Below, one piece after another: positions 1 to 8,234 of a stretch of DNA of 8,405 nt. A program made the position numbers and the translations under genes. Source of the stretch: Brevundimonas sp. UBA7664 (GTDB lineage: Bacteria; Pseudomonadota; Alphaproteobacteria; Caulobacterales; Caulobacteraceae); the NCBI RefSeq assembly GCF_002483305.1, contig NZ_DLHQ01000011.1:1-8405 (forward strand), written 5' to 3'. The notes beneath the pieces are model-generated. The model had not been told where the DNA came from. It saw only the letters and a list, made by a program, of their open reading frames with translations, and did not search any database. Every line of letters begins with the position of its first letter. Position 1 is the stretch's first letter.

Positions 1-2
1 CG

Positions 3-1538
3 CCGCCCGGCGCTGCGGACGAGCCCGGCTGGAGCCCGCGGGCGGAGCAGGCGCGCGCGACCGAGCAGGCCGCGGCGCACCAGACCCTGTGCGACGCCCT
101 GTCGGCGATCGTCCGCGACCCCGCCGGCGACCGCCAGCAGGCCCTCTCGGCCCTGATCCGCGTCTTTCGCTCGCCGGCCATGGACTCGCTGCAGACCCAC
201 GGCCAGACCGAACGGTGGCTGGCCCAGCTGGTCGGCTTCGGCGGCCCCGCGGCCGAGGAGCTCGTCGAGCCGGTGATCCAGTTCTTCGGCTGGAACTCCA
301 GCCGCATCGGCGTCGATCTCAGCCATGCCCAGCCGGTGCTTCGCCGCCGCGACGCCGCCGACCTGGTCCGGCGGCTGGAATGGAGCGGGGACCCCGACCA
401 CGCCGCCTGGCGGACGCTGACCCGCAAGCCTGCATGGCTGCGGCGGATCATGGAACGCCTCACCCCGGGCCTTGCGCCCCGGGTGGCGGCCCTGCTGGAC
501 CGGATCACCTATGATCTGCCCGCGCTCGAACCCCGGCTGAATCCCGAGGCCGTCGGTCTGTGGCGCGCCCGGCTCGCGACGCCGATCCTCGGCCCGATCT
601 TCCTGTGGGTCGTGCTGTTGTCCGGACCGGTCGTCGGCCTGATCGGAAACCAGAACGGCGCCTTCGGCCCCGCGGACGGGCAGACCTTCCTCGCGCTCTG
701 GACCGTCGTCACCGTCGGCCTGTTCGGCCTCGGCGTCGCCTGGCTGTACGCCGTGGCCCGACCGCGCCAGGCCTGGGTGTCGCATGACCCCTGGGGGCGC
801 CCCCTGTGGCTCCGCCTGGGCTGGGCGCCCGCGGCCCTTGCCGCGCCTCTGCTGGGCGGTGTCCTGCCGCCCGGTTGGTGGGTCGCGCCGCTGCTGCTTG
901 TGGCCGGCCTGGGCCTGTGGGGCTGGGCGCGGGTGACCAGCGCCCACATCGCGCGGCCGACCGGCGCGCGCGTCGACTGGAGCCGGTTCTCCGGCGTCGC
1001 CCCGGTCTTCGCCTTCCTGCTGCTCCAGGCCGAACTGGTCGGCCCGCACGGGCCCGGGCTCGCCATGGGCCTCGTCGCGGCCGCCCTCGTGCTTCAGACG
1101 GGCGCCGACGCCGTGGCCGATGAACGGGCGCACCAGTCCCGCCACGGCCGGACCATCGCCGCCGGCGAGATGACCGCCGTCGTCCTGGCGATCGCGGCCG
1201 TTCTGGCCGCGGCCGCCACCGGGGTCGGTTTGCCCCAGGCGGCGGGCCTGGTCATCGCCATCGCCCTGGCGGACCGCGCCCTGGCGTGGAACCGTGTCGG
1301 CGCGCTGTTGACCGCCCGTCGCTTTGTGCTGCTGTGCGGATGGCTCGGCGGCTTCATCGTCGCGGCCCTGCTGCCCTATGACAGCTTCGGGACCCAGGCC
1401 TTCGTCGCGCTCGCCCTCTGGCTCCTGTCAGCCGCCGCCGTGACGGCCCTGCATGGCCTGATCGACGGGCTCGGTCTCTTCGCCGGCGCCGGGGGCGACA
1501 AGCGGGGCCGCAAGCGCCGGCCGGGCGACCTCGCCTGA
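3..1538 (+). CDS. Multi-pass membrane protein, 5' truncated (possible J-domain membrane protein)
   Basis: The frame is open from the first complete codon at position 3 and runs to TGA at 1536-1538, so 511 residues are visible and the start lies off the left edge. The ATG at 180 is internal: the 59 residues before it read as normal protein and continue the same helical domain. Residues 1 to about 185 are soluble and helical, including an FFGWNSS motif. From about 190 to 495 come roughly ten hydrophobic segments, followed by a short basic tail (KRGRKRR). The layout, an AL-rich helical region, an FGW motif and a C-terminal membrane block, recalls bacterial J-domain proteins anchored in the membrane. 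That is recollection of a family style only; no J domain or HPD motif is inside the window. The coding call is firm and the function is not. It could equally be an uncharacterised inner-membrane protein. The next gene begins 109 bases downstream on the same strand. Confidence 0.85.
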   Translation, partial: PPGAADEPGWSPRAEQARATEQAAAHQTLCDALSAIVRDPAGDRQQALSALIRVFRSPAMDSLQTHGQTERWLAQLVGFGGPAAEELVEPVIQFFGWNSSRIGVDLSHAQPVLRRRDAADLVRRLEWSGDPDHAAWRTLTRKPAWLRRIMERLTPGLAPRVAALLDRITYDLPALEPRLNPEAVGLWRARLATPILGPIFLWVVLLSGPVVGLIGNQNGAFGPADGQTFLALWTVVTVGLFGLGVAWLYAVARPRQAWVSHDPWGRPLWLRLGWAPAALAAPLLGGVLPPGWWVAPLLLVAGLGLWGWARVTSAHIARPTGARVDWSRFSGVAPVFAFLLLQAELVGPHGPGLAMGLVAAALVLQTGADAVADERAHQSRHGRTIAAGEMTAVVLAIAAVLAAAATGVGLPQAAGLVIAIALADRALAWNRVGALLTARRFVLLCGWLGGFIVAALLPYDSFGTQAFVALALWLLSAAAVTALHGLIDGLGLFAGAGGDKRGRKRRPGDLA

Positions 1539-1647
1539 TCAGGTCCGTCACGGTGGCCACGGCGGCCGGCACCGACTATATGGCCGCCTTCGACCGCGCG
1601 ACCTCCCCGTCGCCCTCCAAACATCCCCGCGCGTGTCCAGGGTTTCC

Positions 1648-3480
<1,833 letters not shown>

Positions 3481-3721
3481 ACGCGGCGTGGTGACGCCCG
3501 AAATCCGGCATTTCGATCGAATTTCCGGCCGTTTTCGCGAGCCTGTGCAGAAGTCACAAGACCTTCACATGGCGAAGAAAATTCGAAAATCGTCATAGCG
3601 AGCCGGGAGCCCTGCACGATTTATCCCCCAATCCGTCCACAACAGCCCGTTCCGGACCGCTTGCCACATCCGCGGATCGGAGCGAGCTTGATCAGGCCGA
3701 GGGACACGGCGGCGCGGAAAA

Positions 3722-3867
3722 CCGGGGAGACCCGGGGATCAAAGCGGACCGGCCCGGCTCTCTGATCGAACGCACCGGGGGGTTTCGACCTTAACGGACG
3801 GGAGACAGGATCAAGGCCCAAAGGACCCTTCGAAGGCTTCGGCCGGAGAAGACCGGATGGAACCGGA
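3722..3867. repeat. Two clusters of short CCGG repeats with 10-base spacing
   Basis: CCGGGGA occurs at 3722 and again at 3732. CCGGA then occurs at 3843, 3853 and 3863, so the units in each cluster start exactly 10 bases apart. This is seen directly. In a GC-rich genome short CCGG words are common, so chance is possible, but three consecutive units in register inside non-coding DNA is notable. Near one helical turn, such spacing would put the motifs on the same face of the DNA. No known binding protein is implied. Confidence 0.35.
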
Positions 3868-3995
3868 TCGGGATCGATGGACGGCGCGGGGCTCGACCTC
3901 GTGGAACGCCGGAGACCAGGAGCGCGACAGGATACAGCTGACCATCACCGGGGTTCGCCTCGCTGATGCCGAAGCCAGGGTTCTGAACCTCAATG

Positions 3996-4018
3996 GCCAA
4001 GTCCAACCCGGACTTGGC
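3996..4018. repeat. Perfect 9-bp inverted repeat (hairpin), 5-base loop
   Basis: GCCAAGTCC at 3996-4004 pairs perfectly with GGACTTGGC at 4010-4018 across the loop AACCC. It lies downstream of the minus-strand gene that ends at 4063 and abuts the larger hairpin at 4017-4062, sharing two bases with it. There is no T-tract on either strand, so it is not a textbook intrinsic terminator. It may be a transcript 3'-end structure or part of a dispersed palindromic repeat. Confidence 0.6.
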
Positions 4019-4062
4019 GAGGGGACGAGGAAAACCGCTTGCGGGGATCTTCGTCCCCTCGC
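4017..4062 (-). terminator. Perfect 12-bp stem-loop directly after a minus-strand stop codon (possible terminator)
   Basis: GCGAGGGGACGA at 4017-4028 is the exact reverse complement of TCGTCCCCTCGC at 4051-4062, with a 22-base loop; a G-T wobble and two more pairs could extend the stem inward. The arm begins at the base next to the TGA (4065-4063) of the minus-strand gene. Its place between convergent genes suits transcript termination or 3'-end stabilisation. The missing U-run and the long loop argue against a classical Rho-independent terminator, so the functional label is tentative while the inverted repeat itself is certain. Confidence 0.4.
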
Positions 4063-4557
4063 TCAATTCCGGGCTACGGATTCCGCGAGGGCCAGCTGGG
4101 CGATGTCCCGCTGAATCTCGCGCAGGGTTCCCAGGCCATAGCCGTCAGGATCACCGGCGGCGTTTCGCTGGGCGGAGATCAATCCCTCCAGCGCCTCGAC
4201 GATGTCCGAAAGCGGGCGGCGGGGGACCGGGCGGCGTGCCCCCACCGCGAACAGAAGGGCCTGCGCACGGCCTCGCGCCTCAAGCACATCCATCCCGACA
4301 TTGCGCCCACCGCCGGATGACCAGTGGCTCGAAGCCAGCCGGGTGTTGGCGTCGGCCAGCTGCCGCGCCAATACCAGAACCAGCGCAGGATAGGCCGAGC
4401 GGAGCCCCGGCCCCAGCGCCTCGGGCTTGAGGGCGCGCGCGGTGTCCACGACCGCGCTTTCGAGCGCGGGCGACAGCCCCTCGCCCCTCAGCACGGCGAC
4501 GGCCTTCACGATCGACCTCAGCCGCCGCTTCTCGAACATCCGGTCGATCCAGCCCAT
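4063..4557 (-). CDS. Hypothetical protein, 164 residues
   Basis: I do not recognise this family. The chosen ATG is at 4557-4555, preceded four bases away by GGAG (complement of 4562-4565). An in-frame ATG 34 codons further upstream (4659) gives a poorly conserved-looking extension and no ribosome site, so it is rejected. The protein begins MGWIDRMFEKRRLRS and looks cytoplasmic: no signal peptide or membrane segment, mostly predicted helix with alternating Ala/Leu and charged residues. One stretch (about 60-80) is rich in hydrophobic residues (YPALVLVLARQLADA). A small glycine/serine-rich segment (SSHWSSGGG) may be a loop, and RRPVPRRPLSD is a basic proline-rich linker. The gene stands alone, converging on uup and divergent from the DUF1963 gene. 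Composition matches its neighbours. The coding call is good; the function is unknown. Confidence 0.75.
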   Translation of the reverse strand: MGWIDRMFEKRRLRSIVKAVAVLRGEGLSPALESAVVDTARALKPEALGPGLRSAYPALVLVLARQLADANTRLASSHWSSGGGRNVGMDVLEARGRAQALLFAVGARRPVPRRPLSDIVEALEGLISAQRNAAGDPDGYGLGTLREIQRDIAQLALAESVARN

Positions 4558-4561
4558 GGTG

Positions 4562-4565
4562 CTCC
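4562..4565 (-). promoter_or_regulatory. Ribosome binding site GGAG
   Basis: On the minus strand GGAG stands four bases before the ATG at 4557. It decides in favour of this start over the upstream in-frame ATG at 4659, which has no comparable site. Confidence 0.5.
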
Positions 4566-4643
4566 ACTCTGCGGTCCTTGCGCGAAACGTCGGGCCAGCT
4601 TCAGGCCTACCGTTATGGTGGTCAATGCAGGCCGGCTCCGCCG

Positions 4644-4750
4644 CCCTTCCCTTCCCCACGGCCGAGCCTTAATTCAGGGTCATGACCTTGCGTGGGACTC
4701 GCCACTTCTCGCCTGATCGCCGCGCCCTTCTGGCCGGCGCAGCCGCCCTG
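4644..4750 (+). repeat. Direct repeat copy 1: leader plus Tat-signal coding region
   Basis: Aligned without gaps to 5630-5736, this copy agrees at about 81 of 107 bases by hand count. The match begins at CCCTTCC, 38 bases before the ATG at 4682, includes GAGCC upstream of the start and ATGACCTTGCG at the start, and fades near codon 23. It therefore spans the probable promoter and leader as well as the twin-arginine part of the signal peptide. The offset between the copies is 986 bases. Confidence 0.8.
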
Positions 4751-5622
4751 GTCGTCGGCGGACCGGGCGTCGCGCTCGCCCATCCCTTCGCATCCAGTCA
4801 GCAAGAGCCGCCGCTGGACGAAGCGGCCGCCACCCGCGCCGTGATCGAGGCTTTGAAGCCGCTGGCAATGCCGGCCATCGTTCTGGAAGACGCCCCCGGT
4901 CCGTTGGTGCTCCGGCTCGGCGGCCAGCCGCGACTGCCCGCGTCGATCGGATGGCCCGACCGGAAGGGCCGGCCGCTGTCGTTCATCGCCGAACTGGATC
5001 TGGCCGCCCTGCGCGCGGTCGGTGGCCCGGACTGGTTGCCGGCGTCGGGCATCCTCCACCTGTTCTTTGACGCCGCGGAGGAGCCCTGGGGCTTTGACCC
5101 GGCCGATCACGACGGCTGGAAGGTCCTGATGACGGACGGTGTCGCAGCTGACACACGCCCGCCTCCGCCCGGCCTCCCCGCGACCGGACTTTCGCGCCGG
5201 TCAGGCTCGCCGGTCGTTCCGCCCTGACCTACCCTACCACCGAAAGGGTCGCCCTGCCGCCGGAGGTGGGCGGCGCGTTCGACTTTGAGGCGGTCCACGC
5301 GTTCATGGACGCCGCGCTCGGCGACGGTCCCCGGCATCAGGTCGGCGGCTTCCCCAGCCCGATCCAGGGCGACGGGATGGAGCTCGAGGCGCAGCTTGCT
5401 TCGAACGGCGTCTATATGGGCGGGCCTGACAGTTACACGGACGCGCGGATCGCGGCCCTCGAGCCGGGCGCCGCCGACTGGCGGCTGCTGCTGCAGATCG
5501 ACAGCGACGACTCCGCCGGGCTCATGTGGGGCGACACCGGGACCCTCTATGTCTGGGTCCGGGAACAGGATGCCCGCGTGGGCGACTTCAGCCGCGTCTG
5601 GATGATCGTCCAGTCCGCATGA
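4682..5622 (+). pseudogene. DUF1963 (YwqG-like) protein with Tat signal, frameshifted
   Basis: Two adjoining frames together make one DUF1963-family protein of about 313 residues. Frame A runs from the ATG at 4682 to TGA at 5225-5227; frame B is open from 5152 and ends with TGA at 5620-5622. The N-terminus is a Tat-type signal: R13-R14 followed by a hydrophobic stretch and a VALA-H cleavage site near residue 33. Frame A holds typical family features: LGGQPRLPASIGWP, then PLSFIAELDL, then LHLFFDAAEEPWGF. Frame B continues with FAPVRLAGRSALTYPTTER, GGFPSPIQGD, LLLQIDSDDSAGLMWGD and LYVWVREQD. Adding one C to the CCCC run at 5176-5179 joins them smoothly (GLP-RDRTFAPV), so a single-base deletion or a homopolymer sequencing error explains the break. 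The ATG at 5266 is internal, not a separate gene. The family's biochemical role is unknown. Codon use on both sides of the break looks normal, so any mutation is recent. Confidence 0.8.
5176..5179 (+). other. Probable site of the one-base frameshift (CCCC run)
   Basis: Frame B has a stop at 5149-5151 and frame A loses family resemblance after about 5180, which confines the break to roughly 5152-5200. The C-run is the simplest site, because one extra C restores an uninterrupted protein. No slippery heptamer or following pseudoknot is evident, so programmed frameshifting is not supported. Confidence 0.55.
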
Positions 5623-5629
5623 GGCCAAT

Positions 5630-5736
5630 CCCTTCCATTCCACCCGCCTGAGCCGTACATCACGGCCATGACCTTGCGCGGGAATCGCCCAGCTTCGCCC
5701 CACCGCCGCGCCCTGCTGGCCGGGGCCGGCGCATTG
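5630..5736 (+). repeat. Direct repeat copy 2: leader plus Tat-signal coding region
   Basis: This is the partner of 4644-4750, here upstream of and inside the substrate-binding protein gene. The stop of the DUF1963 gene (5622) lies just before the repeat, so the copy supplies nearly all of the 45-base intergenic gap. Both copies keep a twin arginine at residues 13-14, and both have a GANTC site 14 bases after the A of the ATG (GACTC in copy 1, GAATC here). Confidence 0.8.
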
Positions 5737-6714
5737 GCGGCCACGGCGGCGCTCGCCGGCTGCCAGGGCGCCGAGGCCCCGGTCGACGAGGAAGGCCGCG
5801 TACGCCTGCGCTTCGCCACCGACTGGCGCGCCCAGGCCGAGCACGGCGGCTTCTACCAGGCCCTGGCCTCGGGGGCCTATGCCAAGCGGGGCCTGAACGT
5901 CGAGATCATCCAGGGCGGTCCCGGCGTCAATGTGCCCCAGCTGCTGGCCTCGGGCGCGGTCGAGCTCGGCATGGGCTCCAACAGCTTCATCCCGATGAAT
6001 CTCGTCGCCGAGGGCGCCCCGGTGAAGGCCGTCGCCGCCTTCTTCCAGAAAGACCCCCAGGTCCTCATCGCCCACCCCGACCCGGCGCTGGAAAGCATCG
6101 CCGATCTGGCCGGTCGCCCCTTCCTTCTGGCCACCGCCTCACGCGACGCCTTCTGGGTCTGGCTCAAGGCCAAATACGGCTTCACCGACGACCAGGTCCG
6201 CACCTACAATTTCAACCCCGCGCCCTTCCTCGCCGACGAGCGGGCGGTGCAACAGGGCTATCTGACCAGCGAGCCGTACAGCATCGAACAGGCAGCCGGC
6301 TTCGAGCCGAAGGTCTTCCTGCTGGCCGACGAGGGCTACCCCTCCTACGCCGCCATGGTCCTGGCCCCCAATGCCTTCGCCCGCGACAACGCCGCCGCCC
6401 TGCGCAGCTTCATCGCCGCCTCGGTCGAGGGCTGGCGCGACTATATCCAGGGCGACGGCAAGGCGGCGGACGCCCTGATCCGCAAGGCCAACCCCGAGAT
6501 GACCCAGCCCATTCTCGACCAGGCCCGCGCCCGGCTGAAGGCCAATGGCATCGTCGACGGCGGCGACGCCGCCCTTTACGGCCTCGGCGCCATGACCGCC
6601 GAGCGCTGGCAGGCCTTCTTCGAGGTGACGTCCGAGGCCGGAGTCTATCCGTCCAATCTGGACTGGCGTCAGGCCTTCACCACCCAGTATCTGCCCGGCC
6701 GTGGCCGGAGCTGA
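5668..6714 (+). CDS. ABC transporter substrate-binding lipoprotein (NMT1/THI5-SsuA class)
   Basis: Periplasmic ligand receptor of an ABC importer, 348 residues. The N-terminus combines a twin-arginine motif (R13-R14, HRRALLAG) with a lipobox, LAGC, ending at Cys32. This predicts Tat export followed by lipid attachment at that cysteine. The mature part shows family features: FATDWRAQAEHGGFYQAL (49-66), then GLNVEI and GGPGVNVPQLLASGAVELG (83-101), then LADLAGRPF-like and GYLTSEPY segments. This is the two-lobe fold of the NMT1/THI5-like receptors, which bind pyrimidine thiamine precursors, sulfonates, nitrate or riboflavin-like compounds. THI5-specific cysteine motifs are absent, so enzymatic pyrimidine synthesis is unlikely. 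Specificity cannot be assigned. It is first in an operon: the ATPase start overlaps its 3' end. Upstream lie 45 bases without a clear Shine-Dalgarno sequence and with no visible TPP riboswitch. Confidence 0.9.
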   Translation: MTLRGNRPASPHRRALLAGAGALAATAALAGCQGAEAPVDEEGRVRLRFATDWRAQAEHGGFYQALASGAYAKRGLNVEIIQGGPGVNVPQLLASGAVELGMGSNSFIPMNLVAEGAPVKAVAAFFQKDPQVLIAHPDPALESIADLAGRPFLLATASRDAFWVWLKAKYGFTDDQVRTYNFNPAPFLADERAVQQGYLTSEPYSIEQAAGFEPKVFLLADEGYPSYAAMVLAPNAFARDNAAALRSFIAASVEGWRDYIQGDGKAADALIRKANPEMTQPILDQARARLKANGIVDGGDAALYGLGAMTAERWQAFFEVTSEAGVYPSNLDWRQAFTTQYLPGRGRS

Positions 6715-7471
6715 CGCCGCGGCGTCGCTGGACGGCGTCCTCGTCCGCTATCCCGGCCGCGCGCCGCTCGGCCCCGTCGACCTCGTCGTCGCCCCCGGCG
6801 AGATCGTCGCCATCGTCGGCGCGTCGGGGGCCGGCAAGTCCACCGTCCTGCGCCTGCTGGCGGGCCTCGAGACGCCGTCCGACGGCGCCGTCGCGACACC
6901 CCCCGGCCGCACCGGCTTCGTCTTCCAGGCCGCGACCCTGATGCCCTGGGCCGACGCCCTCGCCAATGTCGCCCTGCCGCTGGAGCTGGCCGGACTGGCC
7001 CGCCCCGAGGCCCACGCCCGCGCTGCGGAAGCCCTCGCCGCCGTCGGTCTCGGCGACCGGCTCGACGCCCGCCCGCGCCAGCTGTCCGGCGGCATGGCCA
7101 TGCGCGTCGCCCTCGCCCGCGCCCTGGTCACCGAACCGGACCTGCTGCTTCTCGACGAACCCTTCGCCGCCCTCGACAGCGTCACCCGCCGCCGCCTGAT
7201 CGAGGACCTGCACCGTCTCTGGACCAGCCGCGCGCCGCGCCCGGCCATCGTCTTCGTCACCCATGACGTCGAGGAGGCGGTCTATCTCGCCGGACGAACC
7301 CTGGTGCTGGACGGGGCGACCGGACGGGTGGCGGCCGAACTCGCCTCGCCGGGGTCGCTGCCCAGACCCGCGGGCTGGCGCGCGGACGCCGGCTATCGGG
7401 CGGCGGTGGAGGCCCTGGCCGCCGCCCTCGCCCGGGCCATGCCGGCCCTCCCCGTCGAGGCCGGCGGATGA
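6701..7471 (+). CDS. ABC transporter ATP-binding protein (SsuB/TauB/ThiZ-like)
   Basis: Cytoplasmic ATPase that powers the importer, 256 residues. The GTG at 6701 overlaps the end of the receptor gene by 14 bases, which implies translational coupling; no in-frame start was found just upstream. Walker A is GASGAGKST (40-48), Q-loop Q76 in FVFQAATLMPW, signature LSGGM (128-132), Walker B LLLLDE (148-153) with catalytic E153, and H-loop H188 in FVTHDVEEA. LMPW after the Q-loop and THDVEEAVYL are typical of the nitrate/sulfonate/taurine importer ATPases. The signature has methionine where many have glutamine (LSGGM rather than LSGGQ), a common variant in this subfamily. The C-terminal tail past about residue 210 is Ala/Arg-rich with no recognised regulatory domain. 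All catalytic residues are present, so it should be active. Confidence 0.94.
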   Translation: MAGADAAASLDGVLVRYPGRAPLGPVDLVVAPGEIVAIVGASGAGKSTVLRLLAGLETPSDGAVATPPGRTGFVFQAATLMPWADALANVALPLELAGLARPEAHARAAEALAAVGLGDRLDARPRQLSGGMAMRVALARALVTEPDLLLLDEPFAALDSVTRRRLIEDLHRLWTSRAPRPAIVFVTHDVEEAVYLAGRTLVLDGATGRVAAELASPGSLPRPAGWRADAGYRAAVEALAAALARAMPALPVEAGG

Positions 7472-8220
7472 CCCGCCTTCTGCCGCCCCTGCTTCTGGCC
7501 GCCCTCCTCCTCGCCGTATGGGAGCTCGCCTGCCGCCTGCTCCAGCTCCCGCCGTGGTTCCTCCCCCCGCCGAGCGCCGTGGCCGCAGCCCTGGTCGACC
7601 GCGCGCCGATCCTCGCCGCCTCCGCCGCGGCGACCTTCTGGATGGCCCTCCAGGCTCTGGCCCTCGCCGCCTTGCTGGGCGGCGGCCTGGCCTTGGCGGT
7701 CTCGCTCAGCCGGCCGGCGGAACAGGCCGTCCGGCCGCTCGCCGTCGCCCTCCAGGTCACGCCGGTGGTCGCCATCGCCCCGCTGGTGATGATCTGGGCC
7801 GGGCTGGATCACGCCGACCGCGCGGTGGTGGCCCTGGCCGCGGCGGTCGCCTTCTTCCCCCTCTTCTCCGGCGTCCTGACGGGACTGAAGTCGGCCGATC
7901 CCGATCTGGAGCGGCTGTTCGACCTGTACGGCGCCTCGCCGGTCCAGCGCCTGATCCGCCTGCGCCTGCCCGCCGCCCTGCCGTTCGTGCTGGAGGGACT
8001 GCGCGTCGCCGCCGGACTGGCCGTGATCGGCGCGGTGGTGGCCGAGTTCGTCTCCGGCTCGGGTGCGACCCAGGGCCTGGCCTGGCGGCTGCTGGAGGCC
8101 GGCAATCGCCTGCGCACCGCCGACATGCTGGCCGCCCTGGCCTGTCTGATGGCCATGGGCCTGGCGCTGAACCTCGTCGTCAGCGTGCTGGAGCGGGCCG
8201 TCCGGCGGCGGCTTTCGTGA
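7468..8220 (+). CDS. ABC transporter permease (SsuC/TauC/ThiX-like)
   Basis: Inner-membrane channel subunit of the importer, 250 residues, close to the usual length of this permease family. Its ATG overlaps the ATPase stop in an ATGA arrangement (7468-7471), indicating coupled translation. About six hydrophobic segments lie at roughly 5-24, 54-80, 90-112, 117-138, 173-196 and 218-242. FLPPPSAV (31-38) is a typical periplasmic motif after the first segment. Residues 147-172 form the cytoplasmic EAA-type loop that contacts the ATPase; it reads LERLFDLYGASPVQRLIRLR followed by LPAALP, keeping the conserved Gly155 and the Pro168 of the loop. The tail VRRRLS is basic and cytoplasmic. With one permease gene, the complex probably holds two copies of it. 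Confidence 0.92.
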   Translation: MTRLLPPLLLAALLLAVWELACRLLQLPPWFLPPPSAVAAALVDRAPILAASAAATFWMALQALALAALLGGGLALAVSLSRPAEQAVRPLAVALQVTPVVAIAPLVMIWAGLDHADRAVVALAAAVAFFPLFSGVLTGLKSADPDLERLFDLYGASPVQRLIRLRLPAALPFVLEGLRVAAGLAVIGAVVAEFVSGSGATQGLAWRLLEAGNRLRTADMLAALACLMAMGLALNLVVSVLERAVRRRLS

Positions 8221-8234
8221 ACGGTCCCCGGACG

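Larger units (their letters stand above)
3481..4062. other. 582-base gene-free region between convergent genes
   Basis: This stretch separates uup from the converging minus-strand gene. Short open frames exist on both strands, but none reads like protein or has a convincing start. About 3500-3620 is visibly richer in A/T than the rest of the window. It includes a small inverted repeat (CGAAAT at 3499-3504, ATTTCG at 3510-3515) just after the uup stop, and a 10-base palindrome TTCGATCGAA at 3512-3521. Neither is followed by a T-tract, so a standard terminator is not supported. Another 10-base palindrome, CCTTCGAAGG, lies at 3827-3836. Phased CCGG repeats and two hairpins near the right end are listed separately. 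I do not recognise a tRNA, tmRNA, RNase P RNA or SRP RNA here. The region could hold an unannotated small RNA, 3' untranslated regions, or decayed sequence. Confidence 0.6.

Noticed and set aside
1539..1647. Terminator or strong promoter between the membrane protein gene and uup
   Set aside because: Only weak imperfect pairing (GGTG/CACC ends) and a single TATAT word were seen, with no T-tract and no convincing -35 element.
3619..3643. DnaA-box-like words TTATCCCCC and CCGTCCACA close together
   Set aside because: They match the TTATCCACA consensus at only seven and six of nine positions, there is no cluster, and no dnaA, dnaN, hemE or parAB gene is nearby, so an origin is not supported.
3791..4114. 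Short open frames on both strands in the non-coding gap (minus 3791-4066, plus 3857-4114)
   Set aside because: They overlap one another, cross the palindromes, lack ribosome sites, and their translations show no globular or family character.
5266..5622. A separate small gene starting at the ATG at 5266
   Set aside because: The frame is open well before this ATG and its upstream residues continue the DUF1963 family pattern, so it is the second half of a frameshifted gene.
5623..5667. TPP riboswitch upstream of the THI5-like receptor
   Set aside because: The gap is only 45 bases and contains none of the conserved CTGAGA or thi-box core elements.
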